64,000 bases of DNA, from NCBI GenBank assembly GCA_022266195.1, contig WHVY01000003.1:372001-436000 (forward strand), in the 5' to 3' direction. The notes under the pieces were generated by a model. It made no database searches, was not told where the DNA came from, and worked only from the letters and a program-made list of their open reading frames with translations. The stretch is from Tetranychus cinnabarinus (taxonomy: Eukaryota > Arthropoda > Arachnida > Trombidiformes > Tetranychidae). Position 1 is the first letter of the stretch; each line of letters opens with the position of its first letter. A program made the translations under genes and the position numbers. This document shows positions 1 to 15,000 of this stretch, piece by piece.

Positions 1-3000
1 ATCGAATGTAAATTTACTCCAAACTAGTCAAACAAAGCAGTTATTCAAATAGATACTATTAATTAATCATGAAGAGTTTCAATGGAAACTGAAAATTCAT
101 CATTATTATCATGAACAAACAACAACAATATTTCCAGCTAAATGAGCTTAAACTTTGAACTGAGAGAGAAAAGAAGCGAAAAATTATTTCTTCAGAAGAA
201 ACAAAAATTTTTACCAAACATTCGAATATTCATCATATTCGTTTGAATAATTTTTCACTCCCAGTTATCTTTTAGTTTAACAGCAAATAACACATCTGGT
301 TGAGTAAATGTTGATTTAACAAAGTTAAACAATGAACAATATTGTTATCACTTGGAATGAATTTATATTAGTTAATTAATCAAAACTTTTTTTTCTCTTT
401 CTTTCCAAATCTCTAATTGTATTTACATTGGACAGTGAAACAATTTGGGCAACATTTATCATCGCAGTTGGCCCATTAATTAGAGTCTGGTTAACATCTA
501 TTAACTAAGACATTAACAACAGTTAAATATGAATTTGCGCTCCAAAAAGTTCCATTTCAATTGGATTAATGAGGAGAAAAGATTTTTTTCAATTTTAGCT
601 TTTTTCGCTAATCAACATCTGAACATATGTTTACAACTTTTAATCAAATTTGGACATTTGTTTCATTAAAGGCTTTACTCGAAAGTCGACTCGAGTCCAA
701 AAGGTTGCCAATTGTGCTTCTGAATGGATTAGATAAGCCGATTATAAGATTTCACGAATTGTTCATACCTTGTAAGGTTCGATTCTTCTTACACATTTTA
801 CTTCAATCAAAGTTGAATGACATGATCTTGAACCTTTGAACCAACTTGGACCATTTTTTTCATGCTCAACTTGGATCACCCAAATTCTTGAAATATTTCA
901 CTTTTTTCTGCTTCTTGGAATATAAATGTTATTCCACATTTTTTTCTTGATATTTTTTTCTCTCCCAGTCTCATGTTCCATGTACCTTGGCTCAATGCAT
1001 GGAATAAGAAGACTTTTTTCTTTTCTCTCTCTTTTTCGCTCTGTTCCTAATAGATTCAAGGTTGATTGATTCGCAACAGAAGTGAAAAAGGGAATCAAGA
1101 AACAACAACAAAAACAACAACAGCTAAATACAGTATAATAATAGTAGTTGAGCTATAATAATGGCATTTTTGACCAAGAATAATGTTGAAAGGATGAAAT
1201 TGATTCCAATTGATTGTAAGCGTAAACTGATATTAAAATGGATTGTTGGTTCTCAAAGTGAGCCAAAGAAGTGGTTTGCTTCTTCTTTTAACCACTTCTA
1301 TTCACGATGATAATTCAATGCAATCTTATTTTTCACCTTTTTACTTTTTTTCTTCACATCAGTTTATGTTACATGATGATTACTGATTATTCAACTCAAT
1401 GTTTAACTTGATCTTGAGACTTTTTTCTGTTGACCAAAAACAGTCAAATCATTTCGAAAAACATTCAAAAGATTAAAATCAAAGTGTTTGCTAAATCCAT
1501 TCAATCCATCCTCAAAGACAAAATTCGTGTTTTTCATTGAATCATAAGGAATTAGCTTAGTGCGTGCTTAGTAGAATCCTAAAAACACCAAATAGAAACT
1601 TTACACTTTAGATTATTTCAAAATATTCAATAGATGGAAGTCCAGGAGCGAAAAAGAGTTACATGACTTGGGAACAATCGGAATAAAAAGTCCAGAACAG
1701 AAGGAGTTCAAGACAGGGGAATACGAGGAATTCATGATGAATACTAATAAGGACCTTATTTGCAAGTAATTAATAGCAATTAATAAAGATGTAAGCGTAC
1801 AGCTTACGAATAGAGGTTTTCTGGCTTCAACTGAAATCCATACAATTGAGAAAACGAAGATTTTCGTATTTGTTGGGAAAAAATTTCTTCAAAATTAACT
1901 CGAAGTCAGAAGGAATGAGTCCAATTTTTCGAGGATTCTTTTGATCTCGTATTTTGATTTTCTATTGATCTTTGTACAGAAGCAGTTATGTTGCGAGTCA
2001 ATTAGCAAATTGAACTATTGCATTGTTTTCCGAGTATTTCCGAATCAACTTCCGTCACTTGCAGCGTGAAATTTACGATTAAATTGCATCCATTTACATT
2101 TATCAGATAGAATTGAAGATTGACTGAAAACTTAGACAAGACATTTTTTTGACACTCATTGAACTGCCCGAATCCTGTTTACGAATTGAATCTAATTTTT
2201 GGTTTTATTTGAGAAAAGTTTTTCGCCAAGAAAAGGCAAACTTCTTTGGTGAAATCTGCAGTTAACTCAGCAAATTGAATGCAATATAATCAACTGTCTA
2301 GAACAGTGTTGAGGTGTTAAAACTATCAACTAAACAACAAATGCATGTAAAAATATTCAATCCGAAAAGCTTGCAACAGGGAAAACATGGAAATACTAAC
2401 GAATAAGAAGAGGAAAGAAAGAGAAAAGTTTGTTTATCAAATTAAATTTAATGGAAACATTTTTTTCTTCTTTGAAAGTAAAACTGAAAATGAACACGAA
2501 AAAAGGCGTTTCAAAGATATTACCATTATTATATTTAAATTTATGATTGTTATTAATATTATAATGAAAAGCTTTTATGTTGATTAAATGTTTTTAAAGG
2601 CAAATCGCAAAGTAAACTCGAGTATCCAATCCAAATAATAAAGTAGAGTTTACCAAATTGATTGGTGTCAATTGAATTGAATTTATTTTATCTTTGATTG
2701 TCTTTGTTGCACGGAAAAAGGAATGAACCTTTGAACAAATTGAACACTTTGGTTGATTATCATTTGCCTAAAATGTTAATTTAGAGTGGCAACAGCAGAC
2801 TGAAGAGAGAAACTCAATTGAACATTGAAAATTGAAGTTGCGTGTAAAAGTCAATAACAAGAAATGAACATTCATCAACTATTAGCAACAGTTAACTTGC
2901 GTCAAACCTGAACATTATTTAACAGATTCACTATAACACTTGAGTTGAAGATGATGATTATGGTTATGGATCATCACAATAAAAGACAAAAGGTGTACTT

Positions 3001-6000
3001 CAACTTTGGATCCAGTTTTTTTGGATAAAAACCAAAAATTAAAGGGCGAACATGAACAAAGAATTTTTTGTTCTCTTTAGTCAGTTGACTCTCTTCATAC
3101 AAAGCAAGTCTCGAATCGAAATCGAGATAAGAGAATGCTCAGCATTCTTCTAATGATCAAGGTATTTTCCCTTCGATAGCTACCGATCGTTATTTCTATT
3201 AATAAAGTTTTGCGAGTTGAGCAATTTTCGAAATTTTCATTTCTAAAGAGACAACATGATAGCAATGAATCGATTTGAAATAATGATGGAAATAGACGAA
3301 ACTTTCTTTTCAGTATTCGAGTTTGTTTCAAAAACTTTTAGCAAAAAAATTATCCTGTTTGGGCTTGAATTTGAAGAGGACTTAATTTTGAAATGACTTG
3401 ACTGAAGTGAAGGTCGAATTCACGAAAACTCTCGAAAAAGTTTGTCTGACTGCAAAAAAGTTTTAAGTTGCGATTTTGGTTGAGTTGTGCTCATCAATGT
3501 TACTTTAGGTTCGAGAGATTCACTTTGCAAAGGCTTATTTTTTTCAATAAAATAAAGTAAATGTGATATTCATTATTGTAAACTTGCGGGCTGAATTTAA
3601 TGAATAACTCAACATTTAATTTCAAGACTTGAACATCTTGTTTCATCTTTATTCCAGTGAGACTGGATTGCGTTATCATGTTGGAAGCAGCGGGAAGGGT
3701 GAAATGCAATTAGAATCATTTTGTATTAAAGAGTAAAGGTTCTATTGAGAAGGCAAATAAATACTTTGATTGTCTTGTTGAAGTTGCCTCAACACACTCA
3801 GCATCTCAATTAAATGTTAATCCCTGTTGATTGAATCATTTCAATCGGCATGTAAATGAGTTGAACAGTCAAGGGTTCAACTGATGTTTACAGTTCAAGT
3901 AAAGTGCCTCAAGGAATTGGATTGAAAACAAGAAAAGAAGAAAAGACAACAAACGAAAAAAGACGATGAAAAGAGATGATGAAAAGTGGCAAAAATAAAC
4001 GACCAAAAAGAAGGTAGAAAATTGGCCAAAAAAAGATGACATTGAAAGGGATTCATAAGAAGATTGAGAATAATCTGTTGATGGAAGAATGAAAATATGA
4101 CAAAAAGGTAAAAAAGGTCTTCTCTGTATTTAAATGTCGAATAATAATCAAAACGATAATCATGTTGAAATGAAATAAGCAGATCACCTTTTCTGTTTGC
4201 TATTCATTGACATCGTCCCAGTCAAACTCCCAGTTCAACTCCCAGTTACTATTAAAATTTTTTCCTCTTTACTTTCATTTTATTTATTTTGTGCAAAGAT
4301 TAATTGGTTTAACCAACAACGTCAACCACACACACTCACACAAGGCAAAACACACTTATACTTTTTCCCTCATTCTTTACACTCTTTTATCCTCTTTTTA
4401 TTCCTGAGTTACCTGCATTCCCCTGAGGCTTTAAATTTATGAGACTACTTTAGATTCATCTTATCATCTCTTTCTTTATCCTTCACCTTGTCTTGTTTAC
4501 CTTCAATTTATTTTGACTCGTTTTTTTACTATTCAATGTCAACTTTACATTTTCACTTCAACTTTTTCTTGTTTCCTTATTTTTTGCCTCTTTTCTTGTG
4601 CCCTTTACTTGGCAAAACTTGTTCATTAAAAAATCTCAGAGAAAATCTGAAATTCTCTTGAGAGAGTTAAAAGTTTGAATACAAATCAAGTCACAAAAAT
4701 TTTGGGTTCAAAGATTTTACTACAACATGAGGCATTGTTGCAGGGAAAATGTTGAAAAGTTCAGACTCAAAGACTTTGATTTTGCAACATTTTAATCTTT
4801 TGCTTCATTTTATTCAATTTTTAAGAGAAAAAGTTTAAGTAATTTCATCATACTTTTGAGCAATTTATTCATTTGCATGACATTCATTAATAGTTACATG
4901 AAACTACAATTTATGAAATTCCAAGTTGAAAGACTAACAATCGAACTTCAAATTTTTGATTTTCTTTTCCAAGTAACTTGGAGAAGTTTAGATTATTTGA
5001 ATTTCACTCCCTGTCAATTGATATCAGAAGATCAATAAGTAAACATCGAGATTCAAATGAATGCAAATGGATAAGAATAATGACGAGAAAAGATTGAACT
5101 CTTGAAGTGGCAATTTAAAGCTCGTCATTTGCTCATTCAAAGCAATTTTGTAAACTCGTAACTCATTGAAACTTTTGTTGGATAACATTGAAATATCCTA
5201 TTCTTAAAGTTCATTGTTCAGCGTTTTCTTATTCGTATTGACTATTTCTCACCCAAATCAATTCATTATCTCAAGTCAAGCAAAAAGTTGCGATAAAAGA
5301 AAAAAAACGCAAAAAAATAATACTAATATTATTTCATTGGCTTTATTCCTTCTCATCCTTTTCATTTTCATCATAAACATCTTTTTGAGCCTTTATTATG
5401 TTTGCTCATAAAGTGATGTTTTTAATGTTATAAGGAGAGAGAGAGAGTAAAAATGGAGGAAAAAATAAGGAAAGCAAAAAAGATGTCAAATTGTTGACAA
5501 GTTTTCATGATTTTTTAGCTTTCAGTTTCGTCTATACAAAGGGCTGACGAGGAGAGGCAAAAATGATGCTAAATAAAAATACATGATAAAGTCAATCTAA
5601 ATGTAATTGAAAAAATAGACAAGAGTGAAAGTGGAAAAACATGGAAACAAGAATGACAATATTATCAGAGGAAGAGAGTGAAGAGAGAAGAGATAAAAGT
5701 TGATTCCCTTTAATAGTATTTGCAACATTATAAAAAGCACATTAACTGGTTATTATCGCTATTAACTATTGATGAGACGATATTCATTGTGAAAATTTCA
5801 TCTTCTATTTTTACAGTTGTTATCCATCGAAAAGAGGCAATTCCCATTCAGGGAGGCACAAAAGTATATCTATTGATAAACCATTTTTTTCCCTCCCTGT
5901 ACAGTAATTTTCTTCAATGGGATTCATTTCCGTTTCTGATATTGTACCAGTTGTGATGGATGGAAAAGGAAGTCAACATGTATTAGCCAAGTAGATGAGT

Positions 6001-9000
6001 TTATGTAATTTGTGATGGCAGAATTATTCATTGGCAGAACAATTGGTAAAACAGAATTCCCTTTTCTTTCGCTTGCTTTTATTCAAAGTTTCAATTGCGA
6101 AAATCAAATCAACTGTTGGTTTAGTTTCAACCTTGATTGGATTCGCATAAGAATTGCCAATTTTTCTTGAAACATTGGGAATACAGAAAAGATTGATAAT
6201 GATTGTGGAATGATTGAGAAGATGAAACTGTTTTTAGCTTTGAATCAAGAGCGAAATTGATGAGTGAGAAAAAAGTTGGAGAATTTTTCTAATATAATTC
6301 TTGGAGTGGACTGGGAGTTATCATATGATTAACCCTGGGAGGGAAAAGTTTATCTTGTGATGAATATTGGTGATAATGAATGTCAACAATATTTTGAGTT
6401 CTTACCTTCTTCTGGGAGTTGCTATTGATGATGCTCATTGATTCATTTATCAAGTGAACCTCAAGAACCATCATGCTAATGATTAAAGAAAATTTTCTGA
6501 TCTTTCATTGCTTTCCTTACTCAAGTGGCCCATGATAATTAAAAATTTTCATCTACATTTTTCACCTTTATTCTTTTCTTTTCTCTTTTTCAATTCGATA
6601 AAAATCTTTATTCATCTTGTAACGATAAGAAATTGATTAGGATCAAGATTTAATCTTTCCCATTCTTTAGCATGGCAACTTGATTCACAAGATGAAATGA
6701 ACATTAAAATGGATTATTTGATTCTCCAGTGAAACATTCATTACTAACAAGATACTCAATAAGGAAGAGAGGAAAAAAAATTACAAGAGAAACAGGCAGG
6801 ATGAAAAGGGATAAGAAACAATTGGTAATTGATTAAAGTTAATCGACATTAGATATAAATATATTGATCACATTCCAGCGAATAAAAGTGAATGTAATGA
6901 TAATCTTTATATTGATGAGGCACAACAAGAGGAAAGGCAAGAGAAATGTCGACATTTTCAATATTAAACTCGTCCGTCTTTTTATGAGCCAATTTGTAGT
7001 CATTTATTAATGCAGAGAAGGTGAAGGCTTTAGGTTAACCTTGATGCCTCTTAAGGCCTCAACTCTGTAAATTGCAAAATCCAACTGGAAATAGAAAAAG
7101 GAAGGGAAAGGTGAAAAATTGATCCAAAATTTTCATCTTGGTGTGGGTCGATAATGGGACCACCCTTGTAGGGCGAAAAAGAGCAAAAAATAATATCATT
7201 TTCAGGTCCTTCTAATCGATTTTGGATAAATCCTAAGACTTTACTTTTTTGCCTTTACTCTTCTTGCGAGGAAAATGTTTAAACAGCATTTTGTGTAACA
7301 AAAAAAAGAAGCTCAGGAAAAGGTATTCTCTTGAGTGTGAGTTGAAATTTTCTTACGCTCTCTCTTTCTCTCCCTTCCCTGTAAAATTGAATGTTATCCT
7401 ACTTCAACACTGAAGTTTTTCATAAAGATGTTCATCCTCTTGTGAAAAGTTTCAATGGACAATGGATGATAAGCTGTTAAGCAGATATTGATAAATGGAT
7501 AAAAAGGAAAAGAGTATGAAAAATTGTAAATCAAAATAAAAGGTCAATATTGATTAAACTTTTCATCAATAAGAGTGAATCAATTTTATCCTTTTTCAAC
7601 CAACAATAGACAATCTTTTTTATGGTTAAACCTTTAAAATATTCAACTCTTTTCTTTAAATCGCTGTACATTGAGCAATTTTGTTTGAAAATAATTTCCA
7701 TTTCCAGGTAACACACATTTAATTAAAATTCAATTTTCGTTTCAAGTTGGAAAAGGACTATTTTCTCGGACTTTTTTCACTACAAAACTTTTAGATAATT
7801 GACATGATTGGCTTGCTTTTCATCATGAATAATGAATTTATAACTTGCTCTTGATGCATTGAATTTTAGATTGCTTTACAAATGCTTTTCATCTTGAAAA
7901 GTCTTCACAGCTTGAGTTGAAGCAAGTTGCATCTTTCTAGGTACAAATCATAATTTAATAATTATTAAAATATTAAACTTCTTAATAGACTTAGTTTTTG
8001 GCATCTTTTTTGTCTCTGCTTTAGTCTTTTTTTGCCTTTTCATGCAACTTTGTTCATTGGCTTTTGGTTCATGAAGAAATGATAAGCTTTCAATTGTGTA
8101 TGTGTGTGTAAGTGAGTGACTCAATTCATGATATGATGGATGATGGTCTGATGTGTTGTGTTTGTACTGAAGATGAAAGAGTTAAAAAAAGGAAAAAGGA
8201 AAAAGCTTGAGACTGAATGAGAAGAGAATGAGGATGATGAAGCAGCATGTTGATAGTGAAATAATGGTTATGAGGAAGAAGAAGGAGAAAAGTTTTGCAA
8301 GTAAGAGTTCTCAAGAGATGAAGAGCAGTCAAAGATATCGATTGGCTTGAGAGACTTGGATGAGCTTGAATGATTGAGAAGACGAAGAAAAAGGGAGGAA
8401 AAGGGAAGAAAAGGAGAAACGCATGACTTGGATGATAAAGGATAAGATGATGAAAATTTATAAGAGAGTCCAGAGGTTGGAGTTGCATTTGAAGAGGCGA
8501 ATATTTGATATGAAAAAAAAGAAGAAGAGGAAAGATCTTTATCCCTTTTCTTTCACTTTGAGAATAAAGAGGATGATAAAAGAAAAGAGTTGAAAGGTCT
8601 AAATGAGATGAAATATTTTCACCATTCAGTATTATGATGAATAATGTAAGCCAAAGAGAAAAATCAATTCCGACTGGGAAGGAAGATGAACACAGTCCAA
8701 TTTACACTCTTCTTTGCCAACAGTTTATCAACTATCGAAAAGATGATTTTCTTCATCAAATTAGTCACAAGTTGCAAATAAATGAATCATTTTTTACAGA
8801 CAAATCAATTCGAAACATTACGACCAAACATGTTAGAAAACAAGACTCGATATAGAGAAATCTGAAAGTTATCAATTCGAAAGCATTTTGATACAACAAA
8901 AACAATGAGATGAAACCAGTTGATCATGTGGAGATACCTTCATGCGACCAAAGAAGTAAGTGCAAGACTTTTCCTTCGAGTTGAGTGTTCAGAACTTCGG

Positions 9001-12000
9001 GTTTGAAGAAGCATAAAAACTGAGTCCATTAGTGAAGTTAAGAAATTATTTGATGGACAGTTTTCGAGAAAATCGAGTTCAAAGTTGAAACTTCGATCGC
9101 CTTTTGTTCAATTATCGAACCAGATTTTTTTATGAAACTCATTTTACTGATGTAACTTTTGATGATCAACCAGAAAATGCACTTATTTTGACGAATAAAA
9201 TTTCTGTTTCTGTACAATAGATTACTTCGATATGCGGTTAAACCTGGCGCTTTGAGCGATAGGAGTGTTTTAAGAGCTGAAACTTATTTCCATCGATGAG
9301 ATTGGTCGGTTAGCACCAATGCTCGAACGATTTTTTTCAATTTATCAACAGTTCTCTTGATTTTGTCCATTAGCCAAAAAACTTGGAATCTCAACATTTC
9401 AGCTGAGTTTCAAAAAGACTGATGACAGAAAAAGGAAAAAAAATTTGTTTTCTTGACTGAAAGTTTTCTGGTTGTAAAGTTGATCGACAGTCATGTCCAT
9501 CTTATAAAAGTTAACTTACATAGAGTCTAATGGCGATTTTACTTACAATTGTTAGTTAAAACTTGATCCAATGATAAATGTAAATGTTCAAGAGTGAAAG
9601 GAAGAAGTGATGAGGAAAAAAAGGGCGGAAAAAGAAGATAAATAGGAAACAAGTGAAAATAGTTTACTCTTGAAAAGAGATAAGAAGATAATATTGTAAG
9701 GTTGATTCGTTTTTTTATATCCTTATTTAAAGTAAAATTACTTGGGATGAGAAAAGTTGAACAATGTTACATGTAAGGCAACATGGAGTTTACCTTCTTT
9801 TAGGACTCTTTGTTCATCTTGACCTAGGGAGTTGCTATAGTATTGAGCTTATAATAATTGTGTCTTTACTTTAAAGATTTCATTCTTGTTTAAACTATCA
9901 TCTAATCTTATTGAAACTGAACAGAGTAACTGTTCTTGTTCACTTGTTCACAGAGTGAGAGTTTTGAGAAGAAATGAGCGAAATAGATTACCTCAAGGGA
10001 ATAGCAAATTGGTTGAAAGGTAAAGGGAAAAAGCTGAATGTTGTTTCACTTGTAAAAGTGACATTTAAAAGCCAATCAAAAAGAGAGTTTCTTTTTCTTG
10101 ACTTCAGTCTACCTTTGGATTCGCTAATGAAACACACGTTTCCCTCACTGTTACACGCTATCAACTTGGTGTAAGATTGAACATTCAATTTGATCACGAG
10201 AAGATTGGATCACGGAAAAGAAGAAGAAAAAGAGACTGACTATTATGATGATGGTAATGAAGATGTAGATAAGAGTTTTATGCTTTGTTCCAAGTTGAAT
10301 GATTATTGTTCTTGTAATGTTTCTAAAATAGGTACCAGTTGAAGGGAAGCAATTTAATCACAATTTGCAAAGTGAAACACTTGGAGTTGAGTCAAACCAA
10401 TGATACTTAAAAAGAGCTGAGTCTTTAACTATTATAATAAAAGTCAAAAGACAAATGATCCATTATTTTCAGTTTTATTAATGTGAACCGAAGAAAGAAG
10501 CAAAAAAACGAGACAAAAAAGGCAACTTTAACAACTCAATATCTTTCACTCATCTAATGATAGCGCCACTTAATCTGCGTCATTTTGATAACTTGATCCG
10601 AACTGGTAAATGATGAATTTTCAGCTTCTCTTGATATTCATTAGTTATCATCAGATTGTCAGTCTCAGCCTCAGTTGGCGAAGAAGAAAAAAAACGAAAA
10701 TTGATTTTCAACTTTTCAGCTTTTCTTTATGTAAATGAGCTTAAGTTTCCCACTAAACCTTGGGATTGATTGAAAAGTGGTAAAAGATTCAGACTCTAAT
10801 TGGTTTCAACTTTTTTTTCCATCCTTTGAACAGAAAATTCAACAATTCAACTCATTAGTTTTCACTTGATTCTGACAGAATTGGATAACTTTTAATATCA
10901 ACATTTGTCACTCCCAGTGATCAGGGAAAGTTGAGACTATTTCAACTCAACTTCCATTGTTGATGATTATTATCTTTTATTAATGCAATTCTTGTTTAGA
11001 GTCGAAAAAGTCATCACAATTCTGTCAATTGAATAAAAAAATATTTTCTCTCTGCTTTCATTTTTCTATCTAAATTCATATCGGCAATAACAAATGAACA
11101 TAAAAAAAGTAATATTTATGTTTCAATGGACCATTTCATTTCATATTATCCTCATCATCATCATCATTACAGTTATTACAATTGTAATGGATGAACTTTG
11201 AAAAAATGAACAAACAAGTAACACAAAGTAGTAAAAAAATTGTTTTCTGTTGCCTTGTTTTTATTTCACAATTTTAAGGTTCAGTTAAATTAAATTCTTG
11301 ATGCTGAGAGAATGAAAAATTTAGTGATGAAAAAAGCGCAATTCATGACAAACTCATTGGAGTCAACATTTATAAATGAAATATAATATCATACATTAGT
11401 GTTATATTAATGATATCAGAGTGGTAAAAGTGGAAAAGATATTGAAATTTTTCTTCTTTTTTGTATTCTTTTTTTGTTTCATGAAAAGAGGAAAGAGTTG
11501 CGCTTTTTTCAGTTCAATTTCAAAACAAAAGATGAAACTTATGAATGAAGCTCATCAATTACGATGAATAATAATGCTTATTGTGATCGATAAAATATAA
11601 TTTACTTTGATAACTCGAGCAACTTTAATCTTTTTTTGCAGAGAAAGTTTCAAATTTGCAATTCTTATTCCAGGCAAATTTTGAAATGGAATTAAATTTT
11701 CTGGACAATTGTGTTGTGTAATTAATGAGTTTTCATGTTTCATTATTCAAGGTTTCATGACTGTTTGATTTTCATTAATGGTTGAGATTGAAACTTAATT
11801 GTGGTATAAATATCAACTTGGAGTTGATTTGAATGGAATGAAAAGACTTTTGGGAAGAAAATTTATTGTTGACGAAAATTTGATTATCAAAGTGAATGGA
11901 ACATAAATTGAATGGAAAATTGAAAACTCATTTCATTCAAATTTATATTTGCTCAACATTTTCATGCTCCAAGTTCATTCCTTGAATCAAGTTTTATTAT

Positions 12001-15000
12001 GATGTAAATAAAATGAACGATGAATGCATAAACATTGCAATATATTGAGCTGATAGAAAATGGAAATAATTAACTTTTCAAGATTCATTTATGAACTTTC
12101 ATGAAAATTCAATCGATTGTTTCATACAATACTTTTTGATAGCAAACAGATTCTCAACAAGATTAAAAATACTCCAACAGATTGAACTTAATCTTTTACA
12201 GTTGCAAGTTGATTCATTTTTTAGGCGATTTTTGATTCTACTGATTAAAAGAACTTTTATAAACTTCGACTTTCAGGGACTTTTGATTCGGAAAGAAACA
12301 GATAAACACAGAATAAAAATGTTCACGTATCCGTTCAATCGATAAATGTTTGATCGAGAAAAGAACAAAATTGTTCAGAATTTTGTGTGATAACTCAATA
12401 ATTTATGTTAATTTCCTCACATAATTTACTGAAGACTCAACTTGGAAACTTCATTTAACGAAGCTCAAGAATTTTCGAATTTACATTTTATTCGAATCTT
12501 GTTTCGAATAAAAAGTTGAATTTAGTTTTTTTAAGGTTCTTATGAAGGGCATTGAGTTGATTAGGTTCAATGCATCATCATTTAAGTGTAACAATCGATT
12601 GGACAAAATTTCAGGTTTGCGTTTTTCGATGTTACAGTTTCATCTGTTGACATGCAGAGATTTTTCACTCAACATTATCTTGATTCATTTCTAGGAAAGA
12701 AAAGATTTTAGTTTAATTAGCTGATTCATTGTGATGAACATAAAACAGGGAGGGAAAAGAGGTATCAACGAAAAGGGAGAGAAAAAAATTCACAGGGGAA
12801 ATCATAAACATGCCAAGTTATCTTTGGATCTCGATAACATGAAAGTACATAATAATAAAATGGTAAAGATAATCATCCAAATCTTAATGTGAATAGACAT
12901 TTAAGTAGCCAATTAATGTTTTTTCATTACAATTCAACATGATACATCAATGAATGAAATCCGGTTGAAAATCAATGTTGAAATGAACAAGTTGAAAGGT
13001 CTTAAAGCTGTTCAACTATGGCGAGTTAATGGGAACCAAGGAAGAAGAAGAGTTTTGTACATTTCATCAAATAAAAAGTTAGACGAAGGTTGAGAGTCTG
13101 AAAAGTTGTCTGAAAATGTCTAGGCAAGCATTAAATGTTTCATCTCATGTTGAATATTTAATATAAGTTTCATGGAAGAAAAAGTAAACTTTATTTGGAT
13201 GCAATTAAATTACAATTGGTTGATTGATTTTCGTTGCTCTGGACATTGGAATGGAAAATTTGAGAAACTCTTTTACATTCATTTTTTGCATTCTCATCGA
13301 GGCAAGTCAAGGTATTTCATTCGTGAAATTTTGCTGAATCTGAAGAGAAAAGAAACATTTCACTGAATTTTTCAACCTTTTTTCTACTTTACTATTTTCA
13401 TTCCTTAACTTGGAGGGAAAATTCATAGATGCCTTCAAGTTAAAATAAGGAATAAATAATCATTTCAAAACTTGCTTTTCCTTTTCTGTTTCAGACAGAA
13501 AAATTTAACTACAAGAAAATAAAAGAAACGGAAAATTGTGATTTCTAATCAAAAATTACTACAAAAATATAATATTGCATGAAGTTAAACATATTGTATA
13601 ATATAAAATTCATTTGATTGAAAGCGATAACTGATTTCATAAAAATGTATGGAATTAATAATTTGAAAAACGTGATTGCTCATATCAATATTGAGTCTTT
13701 CTTGAAAAGTCATTTCTCGAGATTTTCCGTTTAGCATAAACTTCAGTAATTTTTCACAAAAAATGAAAAATCGTAATGTATAAGTTTAGATTGCAATTGA
13801 CATAAAATGATAGACGCAAGCTGTAATCGCTCTCGTTTAAGATCAACTTAAACCGAGGAATAGAGCAGAGGCAACTTTTTTTTAAAAACGTGATTACATT
13901 GAAAATACAACAGGGCATTTCAGCTCATTTGTAGAATGTTTTTGGCTATTACTCGGCTCGTAGATGATCTAGAGACATGATATTCTTTTTATGAAAGAAT
14001 CTCAGATACTCATTTGCTACATTTCGATGTCAAAGCCATTTCAGAGCACCTTGCGGAAATCACTCCTGAGCTATGTTGGAGGTCGGACTGAGGTTATAAC
14101 ATAACTTCAGAGAAGTGAATAAATCTTACTGATCAAGTTGTAACACTCTGTGCTGAACCCTTTATGAGTTATTGACATTTAAGTCTACAAGCACCGTTAA
14201 ATGAGTTTTCCTTCTTCGAATACGAATAAAAAATTTTAAAATTGGGCATTCTCTTTTGACGCTACGAACATCCCAGTAAACTTTAAGCTTCCACAATTAC
14301 TCGGCGTTTTATTCTTTTTGCTTGTTTGCAGTCATAAATTACGAACGGTTGACGAAAGACCTCAGATTCAAGTAATGAGCTCCCGTAGATTGAAGAACCA
14401 TAAGCTTTAAGGTGATGACATTTGAAGATCATTTTTTGAGAATGCCAAATTCTTCAGATAGGTTTATAATTGCTACATGTTCATAACCCATGCTGCCCAA
14501 AGGATATGAGTGTCATACCGTTAAGTTAATCAATTGGTTTTGAGAAAATTTCGTTCATCTTTCTAACGGTTGCGTTTTTAACTTGTACAGTTGCAAGATC
14601 AAATGCAACACATTTTGCGATCTGCAAGACACACATTCGGAAATAAGCAGATTTGACTGTTTACTTACATCATTACAACATGATTCATTCACAACAATAG
14701 TCACTGGTATCATAATTTTACATGAAAGACGAGAAAGATTAAGATAAAATTTCAATTTACAATAAATTTCGTATCCATAGAAACAATTGAATTGGAAACG
14801 ATGAAATGAACAATTGAATAGTTCACGAATAGTTATAAGAATCGGAAGTGATTATGTTTCATTTCATGAGAAAAAGAAGAAGTTGATAAATAAGAAATGA
14901 ATTGCTCAAAGCAAATCAGACTTTTCCTTTCAGATATTCAATCAGTTAATACGCTATACCACTCATTATCATCGCCTAGTCACATTTATTTGTAAAAATT

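Noticed and set aside
8126..8488. 120-codon minus-strand open frame
   Set aside because: It lies opposite a long GA-rich tract, which lacks stop codons on the pyrimidine strand. The peptide is Leu/Ser/Phe/His-rich and low-complexity, with no motif.
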